Below are positions 51,714 to 62,932 of a DNA stretch of 64,000 bases, one piece after another. The stretch is from Streptomyces sp. NK15101 (lineage in GTDB: Bacteria; Actinomycetota; Actinomycetes; Streptomycetales; Streptomycetaceae): positions 52,038 through 116,037 of the forward strand of contig NZ_JAINVG010000016.1 in the NCBI RefSeq assembly GCF_020400725.1, written 5' to 3'. Numbering within the stretch: the first letter of the stretch is position 1; every line of letters begins with the position of its first letter. Position numbers and translations under genes: made by a program. The notes below the pieces were generated by a model, which ran no database searches, was not told where the DNA came from, and saw only the letters and a program-made list of their open reading frames with translations.

Positions 51714-52517
51714 CTACCAGATCGCCTCGACCCACTCGGGGTGGTCGATGAACGGGTTCCGGTTGTGCTGGTAGGTGTTGTAGATGACGTCGTTGCGGCG
51801 CTCCTCGAAGGCGCTCGGCGGGTCCTGCTCGTTCCACTGCTTCAGCACCGAGAGGCGGCCGTGGAAGGGGATGCTGCCGTTCGTGGAGGACTCGTTCGGC
51901 TCCAGGTTCGGCCAGCCGTCGTCGCCCTCGTAGCGCACGGCCATGTAGAGGATCATGCGGGCCACGTCGCCCTTGTCGGCGTCGCGCGGCTCGAAGGAGT
52001 CGCCGTCCGTGTAGCTTCCGGGCGCGCCGCTGACCGCGCTGCCGCCGTTGTCCCAGTCCTTGTTGCCGCGGGTGCTGTTGACCTGCACGTCACAGGCGCG
52101 CAGGTGGTGCAGGTCGGTGCCGGGGCCGGCCGAGGTGCCGAAGCTCCCGTGGGACTGGGCCCAGGTGTGCTCCCGGTTCCAGTCGCCGACGTCGCCCCCG
52201 CTGAGGGACTTGCTGCGCGAGGCGCCGCTGTAGAGCAGGATCACGTTGGCGGTGTTGTTCGGGTCCTGGTCGGTCGTCTTCAGCGCGTTCCAGACGGCGT
52301 CGTACGAGATCTTGCTCTGGCTGCTGATGATGGTGTGCAGCGAGGACTTGAGGCTCGTGCCGGTCTTGCCGATCGCGTTCTTGTAGTACGTGGTGTCGTA
52401 CGCGGTGGTCGTGGCGCTCGCGGGAGTCGCGGTGACCGTGGGGAGCGTGACGCCGACGAGGGTGGCGGCGACGGCGGTCGCCCACACCTTCCAGCTGCCG
52501 GTCCGCACAACGGACAT
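51714..52517 (-). CDS. secreted endonuclease I family nuclease
   Basis: A 267-residue HNH-like (EndA/NucM-type) nuclease that would cleave DNA outside the cell. It has a signal peptide (VWATAVAATLVGVTLPTVTA, cleavage after ASA near residue 35). The catalytic region is VGDWNREHTWAQSHGS, then TDLHHLRACDVQVNSTRGNK, which carries the HH catalytic histidines. PRDADKGDVARMILYMAVRY follows. The ATG at 52517 is used. It is followed by a strong terminator. Confidence 0.9.
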   Translation of the reverse strand: MSVVRTGSWKVWATAVAATLVGVTLPTVTATPASATTTAYDTTYYKNAIGKTGTSLKSSLHTIISSQSKISYDAVWNALKTTDQDPNNTANVILLYSGASRSKSLSGGDVGDWNREHTWAQSHGSFGTSAGPGTDLHHLRACDVQVNSTRGNKDWDNGGSAVSGAPGSYTDGDSFEPRDADKGDVARMILYMAVRYEGDDGWPNLEPNESSTNGSIPFHGRLSVLKQWNEQDPPSAFEERRNDVIYNTYQHNRNPFIDHPEWVEAIW

Positions 52518-52714
52518 GGGGGGCCCTTTCCCGGGGACGGCACGCGCGGGACGACGGGCGTCGGCTCAACGCCGTCGTTGTCTACGCGTGTTGACTTCGT
52601 GTCACCGGGAGAGTGGCACACGTCAGGTACCTGTCATGTAACGAGGAGGAGGCTGTTCCGTGACGTTCTCGCATATGGCGCGGCCGTGCGCGCCCTTAAG
52701 GAGTAACAGGGGCC

Positions 52715-53179
52715 TCAGGCGCCCCGTACGTCCACCGGCATCCCCTTCGGCTCCTTGATCCGCTTCATGATGATCTGCGAGTTGACCTCGGTGACCCCGG
52801 CAAGCGTCGTCAGCCGCTCGATCCACAGCCGCTCGTACGCCGCGAGGTCCGCCACCGCGATCCGCAGCAGACAGCCGGGACTCCCGAAGAGCCGGTACGC
52901 CTCGATCACGTCCGGCACGTCCTGGAGCGCCTCCTCGAAGGCCTCCACCGTCTGCCGGTCGCGCTTCACCTCCACCGAGACGAGGACCTCGAAGCCGCGC
53001 CCCACCGCCTCCGGGTCGATGATCGCCCGGTAGCCCTGGATCACCCCGTCCTGCTCCAGCTGGCGCACCCGGCGCAGGCAGGGGGAGGGGCTGAGGCCGA
53101 CCCGCTGGGCCAGCTCCTGGTTGCTCAGTCGGCCGTCGTTCTGGAGCTCGCGCAAGATGTGGAGATCAATCCGGTCCAT
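52715..53179 (-). CDS. Lrp/AsnC family transcriptional regulator
   Basis: A 154-residue Lrp-like protein. The HTH is MDRIDLHILRELQNDGRLSN, then ELAQRVGLSPSPCLRRVRQL, and the C-terminal RAM domain runs from about residue 65 to 140 (VLVSVEVKRDRQTVEAFEEA). The ATG at 53179 has GATAAT six bases upstream and no ribosome site, so the transcript may be leaderless. It is divergent from the asparaginase gene, so an amino acid such as asparagine or aspartate is a likely effector. Confidence 0.88.
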   Translation of the reverse strand: MDRIDLHILRELQNDGRLSNQELAQRVGLSPSPCLRRVRQLEQDGVIQGYRAIIDPEAVGRGFEVLVSVEVKRDRQTVEAFEEALQDVPDVIEAYRLFGSPGCLLRIAVADLAAYERLWIERLTTLAGVTEVNSQIIMKRIKEPKGMPVDVRGA

Positions 53180-53297
53180 GGCGCAATTATCCACCACGAT
53201 GAAACGAACAGGCGGATGATTTCGCAATCGTCTTGCGCGCCGCCTGACCTATCGTTGCGGACGCAGCAGATCTGGGTACGGAGTAAGGACGGCAGGC

Positions 53298-54413
53298 ATG
53301 AAGCGGACGAACGACGGAGGAGCACGCCGGATCGTCGTCATCAGCACCGGCGGCACGATCGCCAGCCGCTGGCAGGGCACCGGCTACGCGGCCGACGCCT
53401 CCGGCGACGACGTCCTGGCCACCGCGCCCCTCCCCGAGGGCGTCACCGTCGAGGTCGTCGACCTGTTCAACGTGAACAGCTCCCGCATGACCTCGGCCCA
53501 CCAGCTCGCCCTCCTGCGCACCGTCCACGAGACCTTCGCCGACCCCGGCGTCGACGGCATCGTCGTCACCCACGGCACCGACACCCTGGAGGAGACGGCC
53601 TTCCTCCTGGACCTCCACCACGCCGACTCCCGCCCGGTCGTCCTCACCGGCGCCCAGCGCCCCTTCGGCACCGGCGACGGCGACGGCCCCGGCAACCTCT
53701 ACGACGCGCTCCAGGTCGCCGCCTCCGTCCGCGACCTCGGCGTCCTCGTCGTCTTCGACGGACGCGTCCACGCGGCGCGCGGCACCGTGAAGACCCAGAC
53801 CCTCGCCGCCGACGCCTTCTCCGACCCCTCCGCCGAGCGCCTCGGCCGGGTCGGGTTCTCCCGCGTCGACATCGAGCGGCAGCCGGAGCGCCCCGCCCCG
53901 CTGCCCCTGCCGGCCGCCGCGCGGACCGCGGCGCCCGGGGCCGCCGACGCCGTCCCGCTGCCCCGCGTCGACATCGTCACGCACCACTCCGACGGCGACC
54001 CGTTCCTCCTGAACGCCGCGGTCTCCGCCGGCGCCCGGGGCATCGTCCTCGTCGCCACCGGCGCGGGCAACGCCACGCCCGAGATCGCCGCCGCCGTCGC
54101 GGACGCGGTCGCCCGGGGCGTCCTCGTCGCCGTGACCACCCGCGTCCCCGCGGGACCGCTGGCCGAGATATACACCGGCGGCGGTGCGGTCGACCTCGTC
54201 GCCGCCGGCGCCCTCCTCACCGGCACCCTCCGGGCCGGCCAGGCACGGATCGCCCTCCTCTCCACGCTCCTCGCCGAAGGCACCCACGGCGCGGGCGACC
54301 CCGCCCGCAGCACCGCGCTCCTGCGCCGCCTCCTCGAAGGACCGGTCCGCGCCGAGCCGGCCCTCGCCACCGGCGGCTCCCGCTCCGCCTCGGCGGTCGC
54401 CGCCCGCGTCTAG
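53298..54413 (+). CDS. type I/II L-asparaginase
   Basis: Asparaginase of 371 residues that would hydrolyse asparagine to aspartate and ammonia. The two catalytic threonine motifs are IVVISTGGTIASRWQG near residue 18 and VVTHGTDTLEETAF near 92, both intact. No signal peptide, so probably cytoplasmic. It lies downstream of the divergent Lrp gene and 270 bp before aspA on the same strand. Together the two enzymes feed asparagine into fumarate. The 54414-54683 spacer holds a hairpin and the aspA upstream region. Confidence 0.9.
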   Translation: MKRTNDGGARRIVVISTGGTIASRWQGTGYAADASGDDVLATAPLPEGVTVEVVDLFNVNSSRMTSAHQLALLRTVHETFADPGVDGIVVTHGTDTLEETAFLLDLHHADSRPVVLTGAQRPFGTGDGDGPGNLYDALQVAASVRDLGVLVVFDGRVHAARGTVKTQTLAADAFSDPSAERLGRVGFSRVDIERQPERPAPLPLPAAARTAAPGAADAVPLPRVDIVTHHSDGDPFLLNAAVSAGARGIVLVATGAGNATPEIAAAVADAVARGVLVAVTTRVPAGPLAEIYTGGGAVDLVAAGALLTGTLRAGQARIALLSTLLAEGTHGAGDPARSTALLRRLLEGPVRAEPALATGGSRSASAVAARV

Positions 54414-54472
54414 GCCCTGCCCCGGGCCCTGTCTCCTCCGTACCGGAGCCCGACAGGCGCACCCCACGAGCC

Positions 54473-54515
54473 CCGGCTCGCGGACGGCGCATCCCCCCGC
54501 CCGCCCGCGAGCCGG
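54473..54515 (+). terminator. candidate hairpin between asparaginase and aspA
   Basis: CCGGCTCGCGG (54473-54483) pairs with CCGCGAGCCGG (54505-54515) across a 21-base loop. It could be an attenuator-like terminator inside the operon. Confidence 0.4.
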
Positions 54516-54683
54516 AATCAACCTCCCCCACCGGCGCACCGCGCCCGCCGGGCCCGCCCGGCGGCTTCGCCGTGCCCGGAAACGGCCGCCGGGGCCGTAC
54601 GCGCACGCGTGGAGACCGGACGCGCCCTTCCGGCGCCGCGCACACCCGCACCCACTCCCTCCCCTCCCCAAGGACGGCCCCTC

Positions 54684-56165
54684 ATGGTTCCCGCACCGGC
54701 CCCGCACGACGTTCCCGTCCGCCGCGAGCACGACCTGCTCGGCGACCGGGACGTCCCCGCCGACGCCTACTGGGGCGTCCACACGCTGCGCGCCACCGAG
54801 AACTTCGCCATCACCGGCACGCCCATCTCGGCCTACCCGCTGCTGATCGACGCGCTCGCCGCCGTCAAGGAGGCCGCCGCCCGCGCCAACGAGGAGCTCG
54901 GCCTGCTGCCCTCCGACAAGGCCGACGCCATCGCCGGGGCCTGCCGGGAGATCCGTACGGGACACCTGCACGACCAGTTCGTCGTGGACGTCGTCCAGGG
55001 CGGTGCCGGCACCTCCACCAACATGAACGCCAACGAGGTCGTCGCCAACCGGGCCCTGGAACTCCTCGGCCACGCCAAGGGCGACTACGACCGGCTCCAC
55101 CCCAACGAGGACGTCAACCTCGGCCAGTCCACCAACGACGTCTACCCGACCGCGATCCGCATCGCGGCGATCGGCGCCGCCCGCGAGCTCCTGAAGGCGA
55201 TGGCGGTCCTCCAGGACGCCTTCGCCGCCAAGGCCCTGGAGTTCCGCGAGGTCGTGAAGATGGGCCGCACCCAGCTCCAGGACGCGGTGCCCATGACGCT
55301 GGGCCAGGAGTTCTCCACGTACGCCGTGATGCTGGAGGAGGACCGCGGCCGGCTCGCCGAGGCGATCGAGCTCATCCACGAGATCAACCTCGGCGCCACC
55401 GCCATCGGCACCGGCCTCAACGCCGCCCCCGGCTACGCCGAGACCGCCCGGCGCAACCTCGCCGGACTGACCGGCCTGCCGCTCGTGACCTCCGCCAACC
55501 TCATCGAGGCCACCCAGGACTGCGGCGCCTTCGTCCAGCTCTCCGGGGTCCTCAAGCGGATCGCGGTCAAGCTCTCCAAGACCTGCAACGACCTGCGGCT
55601 GCTCTCCTCGGGGCCCCGCGCGGGCCTCGGCGAGATCAACCTGCCGCCGGTGCAGGCCGGTTCCAGCATCATGCCCGGCAAGGTCAACCCGGTGATCCCC
55701 GAGGTCGTCAACCAGGTCGCCTTCGAGGTGATCGGCAACGACATCACCATCACCATGGCGGCCGAGGCGGGACAGCTCCAGCTCAACGCCTTCGAACCGG
55801 TGATCTTCCACGCCCTCTCGAAGAGCCTGCTCTCGCTGCGCGCCGCCTGCCTCACCCTCGCCGACCGCTGCGTCACCGGCATCACCGCCAACACCGAGGC
55901 GCTCCGGGCGGCCGTGGAGAACTCCATCGGCCTCGCCACGGCGCTCAACCCGCACCTCGGCTACACCGCCGCCACGGCCATCGCCCAGGAGGCGCTCGCC
56001 ACCGGCCGGGGGGTCGTCGAGCTCACCGTGGAGAAGGGCCTGCTGCCCGCCCACCGCCTCGCCGAACTCCTCACCCCCGAGCGCCTCACCGGCACCCCGG
56101 GCCCGGCCCTGACCGCGGTCCCCGGTCCGGCCCTCGCGGGCGTCCCGGGCCCGTCCCCCGCCTGA
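54684..56165 (+). CDS. aspA: aspartate ammonia-lyase
   Basis: Fumarase/aspartase superfamily enzyme of 493 residues that would deaminate aspartate to fumarate and ammonia. The family signature GSSIMPGKVNPVIPEV is present, with VVQGGAGTSTNMNANEV and DVNLGQSTNDVYPTAIRIA upstream. The ATG at 54684 has AAGGA about 10 bases upstream. An unusual C-terminal tail repeats a short PGPAL unit three times (GTPGPALTAVPGPALAGV). It sits after the asparaginase gene and may be transcribed with it. Confidence 0.92.
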   Translation: MVPAPAPHDVPVRREHDLLGDRDVPADAYWGVHTLRATENFAITGTPISAYPLLIDALAAVKEAAARANEELGLLPSDKADAIAGACREIRTGHLHDQFVVDVVQGGAGTSTNMNANEVVANRALELLGHAKGDYDRLHPNEDVNLGQSTNDVYPTAIRIAAIGAARELLKAMAVLQDAFAAKALEFREVVKMGRTQLQDAVPMTLGQEFSTYAVMLEEDRGRLAEAIELIHEINLGATAIGTGLNAAPGYAETARRNLAGLTGLPLVTSANLIEATQDCGAFVQLSGVLKRIAVKLSKTCNDLRLLSSGPRAGLGEINLPPVQAGSSIMPGKVNPVIPEVVNQVAFEVIGNDITITMAAEAGQLQLNAFEPVIFHALSKSLLSLRAACLTLADRCVTGITANTEALRAAVENSIGLATALNPHLGYTAATAIAQEALATGRGVVELTVEKGLLPAHRLAELLTPERLTGTPGPALTAVPGPALAGVPGPSPA

Positions 56166-56234
56166 CCGCCCGCTCCACCGCTCCTCCGGTACGGTGACGG
56201 GTCCCGCGCCCGTCCCCTCCGGAGGAGCAGACCC

Positions 56235-58734
<2,500 letters not shown>

Positions 58735-58750
58735 CCGCCGGTACGGGGGA

Positions 58751-58782
58751 GAGGGGCCGGCCGGAACCCCGGCCGGCCCCTC
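58751..58782. terminator. bidirectional hairpin after choA
   Basis: GAGGGGCCGGCCGG (58751-58764) pairs perfectly with CCGGCCGGCCCCTC (58769-58782), loop AACC. It stands between choA and the convergent AhpD-like gene. Confidence 0.85.
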
Positions 58783-58792
58783 CCCGCGGCCC

Positions 58793-59281
58793 TCAGCGCG
58801 TCGGCAGCACGCACACCGTGTCGAGCCCGAGCACCCGGTTGAGCCGCCCGAAAGCCAGCCACGAACCCAGGCTCATCGTCAGCTCCACGATCTCCGCCTG
58901 GCTGTACCGCGCCGTCATCCGCGCCCAGAACTCCTCGTCGAGGCCGTGGTGGTCGAGCGCGTACCGCTCCGCGTACTCGGCCGCGAGCCGCGTCCGCTCG
59001 TCGAAGGCCTCCGAGACCTCCGTCTCGCGCCACGCCGCGACGAGCCCGTCGAACCCCTCCTCGACCTTCACCCCGTCCCGGTCGGTGCGCCAGTCCAGAC
59101 AGAAGCCGCAGCCGTTGATCTGCGCGATCCGCAGCCGCGCCGCCTCGAACTCGCGCAGCCCCAGGGTCGTATGGGCGTACACGGAAAGCGAGAAGTTCGC
59201 CGCCGCCGTCCCGATCTCCGGGACCATGTCGCCCCACACGTACCCGATCGGCTCCTGGCCCTCGGGAATGTCGATGATCAC
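58793..59281 (-). CDS. carboxymuconolactone decarboxylase/AhpD-like protein
   Basis: A 162-residue CMD-fold protein. The AhpD-type redox pair CxxC sits in QINGCGFCLDWRTDR near residue 61. The sequence would fit a small thiol peroxidase partner or a CMD-like enzyme. The GTG at 59281 overlaps the stop of the upstream reductase gene (GTGA, stop 59278-59280), so the two are translationally coupled. GGAG before the GTG is a good ribosome site. Role unknown. Confidence 0.82.
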   Translation of the reverse strand: MIIDIPEGQEPIGYVWGDMVPEIGTAAANFSLSVYAHTTLGLREFEAARLRIAQINGCGFCLDWRTDRDGVKVEEGFDGLVAAWRETEVSEAFDERTRLAAEYAERYALDHHGLDEEFWARMTARYSQAEIVELTMSLGSWLAFGRLNRVLGLDTVCVLPTR

Positions 59282-60357
59282 CGTGGTCTCCTTCCCAGCT
59301 TCCCGGCCGCCGGCCGCAGCGGCACGTCCAGCGCGTCGTACAGTCCCGGCTCCGCCGCCACCAGCCAGTCGATCGCCCCGACGAGCCGTCCCACCGCCGT
59401 GGCGTTCCCGCCCGCCGACCGGTTCCCGCCCTCGTCGGTCGCCGCCACCGTCACCTCGATCCGAGGACTCCCCTCGACGATCACCCGGTGCGCGCCGGCG
59501 CCGTCCGGCGGCACCGGCCAGTCCGGCGCGCACGAGGGGTGGATCCGGGTCACGTGCTCGATCACGATGCGGGGCTCCCCGCCGACGATCCCCTGCACCT
59601 CGAAGCGGATCGCACCCTGCGTCCCGGCCTCGAACACGCCCATCGTCCGCGTCCTCACGGTGGACTCCAGCGGGCGGCGCTCCGTCGCCTCGCGTATCCC
59701 GTCCAGCTCGGCGCCGAGGGCGCGGGCCATCAGCCGCACCTGTCCGCCCCAGATCATGGTGGGCACCGAGGGCCACAGCATGGGCGGCTCGTACTCCATC
59801 GGCCGGCCCATCCCCACCAGCTCGCGGACCGACTCCTCCTGGTCGTAGGTCGAGTAGTCGAAGATCTCCTGGCAGCGGATCACGTCCACCGCGGCGGCGA
59901 GCCCGCTCACCAGGAGCGGCAGCACGTCGTTGCCCCAGCCCGGGTCGACGCCCGAGACGAAGAGCGAACCACCTCCCTCGGCGACCGCCGCGAGCACCGG
60001 ATCCCGGAACTCGGGCGGTGCGTTCCGCTGGTCGTACAGCGGATACAGGGCGGGCGTCACCACCACAGCGCCCGCCGCCACCGCCCGCACCACGTCGGCG
60101 AGCGCCCCGTCGGGCCGGGTGTCGCCGGAGGCCGCGTACACCACCGCCCCCGGCCGCCAGCCGAGCACCGCGCCGACGTCGTCGCCGGCGACCACCCCGA
60201 GATCGCGCCCGAGCCCCGCGAGCCGGCCCGCGTCACGGCCCACCTTGGCCGGATCGGACACGAGCACGGCCGCGAGCTCGAGACCCGGATGGGCGTCCAC
60301 GGCGCGAATGGCCGCGCGCCCGACGTTCCCGGTACCCCACACCACCGTCCGAATCAT
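59278..60357 (-). CDS. NAD(P)H-dependent amine dehydrogenase-like (dihydrodipicolinate reductase fold)
   Basis: A 359-residue protein with the N-terminal Rossmann motif VVWGTGNVGRAAIRAV of the DapB/2,4-diaminopentanoate dehydrogenase-like group. GGGSLFVSGVDPGWGNDVLP is typical of the substrate domain, and the lengthy C-terminal half is seen in actinobacterial homologues often found near steroid or CoA-ester genes. The ATG at 60357 is used. Translational coupling to the CMD gene suggests a joint task. Substrate not established; the common 'dihydrodipicolinate reductase' label would be misleading. Confidence 0.78.
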   Translation of the reverse strand: MIRTVVWGTGNVGRAAIRAVDAHPGLELAAVLVSDPAKVGRDAGRLAGLGRDLGVVAGDDVGAVLGWRPGAVVYAASGDTRPDGALADVVRAVAAGAVVVTPALYPLYDQRNAPPEFRDPVLAAVAEGGGSLFVSGVDPGWGNDVLPLLVSGLAAAVDVIRCQEIFDYSTYDQEESVRELVGMGRPMEYEPPMLWPSVPTMIWGGQVRLMARALGAELDGIREATERRPLESTVRTRTMGVFEAGTQGAIRFEVQGIVGGEPRIVIEHVTRIHPSCAPDWPVPPDGAGAHRVIVEGSPRIEVTVAATDEGGNRSAGGNATAVGRLVGAIDWLVAAEPGLYDALDVPLRPAAGKLGRRPR

Positions 60358-60437
60358 GCGCGGAGGGTAGCGCCGGGCCCCGGAGGTTCCCAGACCCGTG
60401 ACGCAACATTGTGACGGTTCGTCAGAAAGGTTGCCCG

Positions 60438-60878
60438 TCAGGCCAGGCGCAGGGTCACGAACGGAATCGTGTCACCCGGCAGGACGTACCGCTCCACCTC
60501 CACGAAGCCGCGCGCCAGGGCGAACCTCAGCCCCTCCCCGTTCGAGGCGAGGACCACCGTCTCCACGCCCTCGTCGCTCAGCGTCCGCGCGTGCGCGAGC
60601 CCCCGCTCGTACAGCGCGGTCCCGAAGCCCCGCCCCCGGTACTCCGGCAGCGTCCGCGCGATGACGGTCGCCGCCGGGGTCTCCCCGTCCGGCGGACGCA
60701 CCGTCGAGCAACCCACCGCCACGTCCCCGAGGTACGCCACGTCGAGCCGGTTGCGGCCAGCCCGCTCCCGCACCTCCCCGGGGGAGAGCACCGCCGTCGG
60801 GACGATCGTGTTGTGCACGGCCCGCCAGTCGGCGAGCTGCTCCTCGGTCCGGGCGGGTTCGATACGAAGATCACTCAT
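60438..60878 (-). CDS. GNAT family N-acetyltransferase
   Basis: A 146-residue acetyltransferase. The fold begins RIEPARTEEQLADWRAVHNT. The acetyl-CoA loop reads RTLPEYRGRGFGTALYERGL, followed by VVLASNGEGLRFALARGFVE. The ATG at 60878 is used. Substrate unknown. It lies 80 bp from the next minus-strand gene and 31 bp beyond the PLP decarboxylase stop, probably in one transcript. Confidence 0.85.
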   Translation of the reverse strand: MSDLRIEPARTEEQLADWRAVHNTIVPTAVLSPGEVRERAGRNRLDVAYLGDVAVGCSTVRPPDGETPAATVIARTLPEYRGRGFGTALYERGLAHARTLSDEGVETVVLASNGEGLRFALARGFVEVERYVLPGDTIPFVTLRLA

Positions 60879-60909
60879 CGGAGCAGGAAAACGCGTCCCG
60901 CCGGGCGGG

Positions 60910-62322
60910 TCAAACGCTTTCGGCGGCGGGGAGCTCCCGGACCGCCCGCGCCAGCGCGTCCCGGACCCGGTCCGTGTCCTCCTCCGTCGTGCGCCAGTTG
61001 CTGAACGCGGCGCGCAGCGCGGGCGTCCCGTGCAGGACCGTGGGGGTCAGGAACGCCTCGCCGGAGTCGGCGACCGCCCGCGCCACGGCGGCGAGCCGCT
61101 CCGCCGTCGGACCGTCGGCCAGGGTGAAGCAGACGACGTTCAGGTGCACCGGCGCGAGGAGCCGCAGCCCGGGCACCGCCGCGATCCCCTCGCCGAGCCG
61201 CCGGGCCAGCGCGACACAGCGCTCGACGATCTCGGCGTGCCCCTCGCGCCCGTACGCGGTCAGCGAGAACCAGGCGGCCAGGGCGCGCAGCCGCCGGGAG
61301 TTCTCCGGCGTCAGATGCAGGAAGTCGGGCGTCCCGGTGGGGAGGCCCAGGTACGGCGACTCGTTGTGGAAGACCCGGACCTGGAGGTCCTGGCGGCGGG
61401 TGAACTGGACGGCGGCGTCGTACGGGACGTTCAACCACTTGTGCAGGTCCACGCAGATCGAGTCGGCGGCGTCGAGCCCGTCGACGAGCCCGGCGTGGTC
61501 GGGGGAGAGCGCGGCGAACGCGCCGAACGCGGCGTCGACGTGCAGCCAGAAGTCGTACCGCTCCTTGAGCGCGGCGATCGCCCGCAGGTCGTCGAAGTCG
61601 ACCGTGTTCACCGTCCCGGCGTTCGCCACCACGACGGCGGGTCGCCCGTCCAGCGACTCCAGCGCCTCGGCCAGCGCGGCCACGTCCACGGCCTCGCGCT
61701 CCCCGCCGAGCAGCGGCACCGGCCGCAGCCGGTCCCGCCCGACGCCGAGGACGGACAGCGCCTTGGTGACGCTGGAGTGCGGGCTGCCGGACAGCACGTG
61801 GACCGGGCCGAGCGCGGCCACCCCGGCGCGGGACACCGAAACGCCCAGGCGCTCGCCCAGCCACTCCCGGGCGACGGCGAGCCCCACGGTGTTGGACATC
61901 GTGGCACCGCTGACGAACGCGCCCCCGTGCGCCTCGCTCAGCCCGAAGAGCTCCCGCAGCCAGCCCACCGTCTCGTGCTCCAGGGCGGCGACGGTCGAGC
62001 CGCCGCCGCTGGAGCCGTTCTGGTCGTAGGCGCCCGTGAGCCAGTCGCCGGCCAGCGCGGCGGGGGTGGCGCCGCCGGTCACGAAGCCGAGGTAGCGCGG
62101 GCCCGCCGAGCCGGAGAACCCGGGCTCCCAGCGCTGCGCGAACCGGTCGAGCGCGCCCTGCGCTCCGACACCGCTCCTCGGCAGCGGGCCGGGCTCGGGG
62201 GGCTTCGCGGGGGAGGCGACCGGCCGCTCCCCGATCCCGGAAAGCTCATGGGCCGCGAAGTCGCGGGCGGACTGGAGGAGTTCGGGGAGCCGGGCGAGGT
62301 CGGCGGCGAGCGTGGGATGCAT
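60910..62322 (-). CDS. PLP-dependent group II decarboxylase
   Basis: Aromatic-L-amino-acid/glutamate decarboxylase family enzyme of 470 residues. The PLP lysine is in SICVDLHKWLNVPYDAA, with FWLHVDAAFGAFAAL upstream supplying the pyridine-nitrogen Asp. SGATMSNTVGLAVAREWLG is the phosphate-binding region. The ATG at 62322 has GAGG close upstream. Substrate could be an aromatic amino acid or glutamate; specificity residues are not decisive. Confidence 0.88.
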   Translation of the reverse strand: MHPTLAADLARLPELLQSARDFAAHELSGIGERPVASPAKPPEPGPLPRSGVGAQGALDRFAQRWEPGFSGSAGPRYLGFVTGGATPAALAGDWLTGAYDQNGSSGGGSTVAALEHETVGWLRELFGLSEAHGGAFVSGATMSNTVGLAVAREWLGERLGVSVSRAGVAALGPVHVLSGSPHSSVTKALSVLGVGRDRLRPVPLLGGEREAVDVAALAEALESLDGRPAVVVANAGTVNTVDFDDLRAIAALKERYDFWLHVDAAFGAFAALSPDHAGLVDGLDAADSICVDLHKWLNVPYDAAVQFTRRQDLQVRVFHNESPYLGLPTGTPDFLHLTPENSRRLRALAAWFSLTAYGREGHAEIVERCVALARRLGEGIAAVPGLRLLAPVHLNVVCFTLADGPTAERLAAVARAVADSGEAFLTPTVLHGTPALRAAFSNWRTTEEDTDRVRDALARAVRELPAAESV

Positions 62323-62932
62323 GGCCTCAGGGTAGGCGGGCCGTCGGGGTCGATGCGGGGGCCAATCCGGAGGAAGTGGCCTGGTGTGGGGCTCCTCGGC
62401 CATGCCGGTCCCTCTCCGTGGCCTGCGATCGGGCGGGCCACCGGGGGACCCCGGGCTCCGGAGGATCTCGGGTCGCCGACAGCCCGGGGACCCTGGCCGC
62501 CCGGGGACGCCGACCGCTCGGGACGCCGCCGTCCGGGGATGCCGGCCGCCACCGGTCATGCGACTGCCACCGGTCATGCGACCGCCGGCGCGGGGTGGGG
62601 CGCCGGCCGGCGGTGGAGTGTCGACCGCCCGGGCATGCCGACCGCCACTGGCCATGCGACCGCCGGCCTGGTGTGGGGTGCCAGCCGCGGTGGGGTGCCG
62701 GGCCGGGGTGGGCGTCAGTCGCTGCGGTGGGTGCCGGGTCGTCCGGTCGTCCGGTCGTCCGGTCGCCGAGCCGCCGGGGTCCACCCGGTCGGCACGGCCG
62801 TCCGGCGGCCGCTTCGACGGGCCGCGCCGCCGCGGAAGGGCCGTACGGGTGAGGGCGCGGCCGCGGCGGCAGTGCCGACCGCCGAGCGGGTACGGATCGC
62901 TGCATTGCCCCCGGCCAGGAGGATGCCGTCCC
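62323..62932. repeat. 610-bp spacer with mixed short repeats
   Basis: An 18-bp unit GCCACCGGTCATGCGACY occurs at 62548-62565 and 62566-62583 and again, diverged, at 62644-62661 with GCCGGC following both the second and third copies. Three copies of GTCGTCCG lie near 62735-62760. Related GGGGATGCC/GGGGACGCC pieces repeat from about 62500. Open frames here are long on both strands but lack gene features. No promoter was recognised with confidence. Confidence 0.7.

Noticed and set aside
62548..62661. CRISPR-like array
   Set aside because: Repeats are adjacent or irregular, without equal-length unique spacers and without cas genes.
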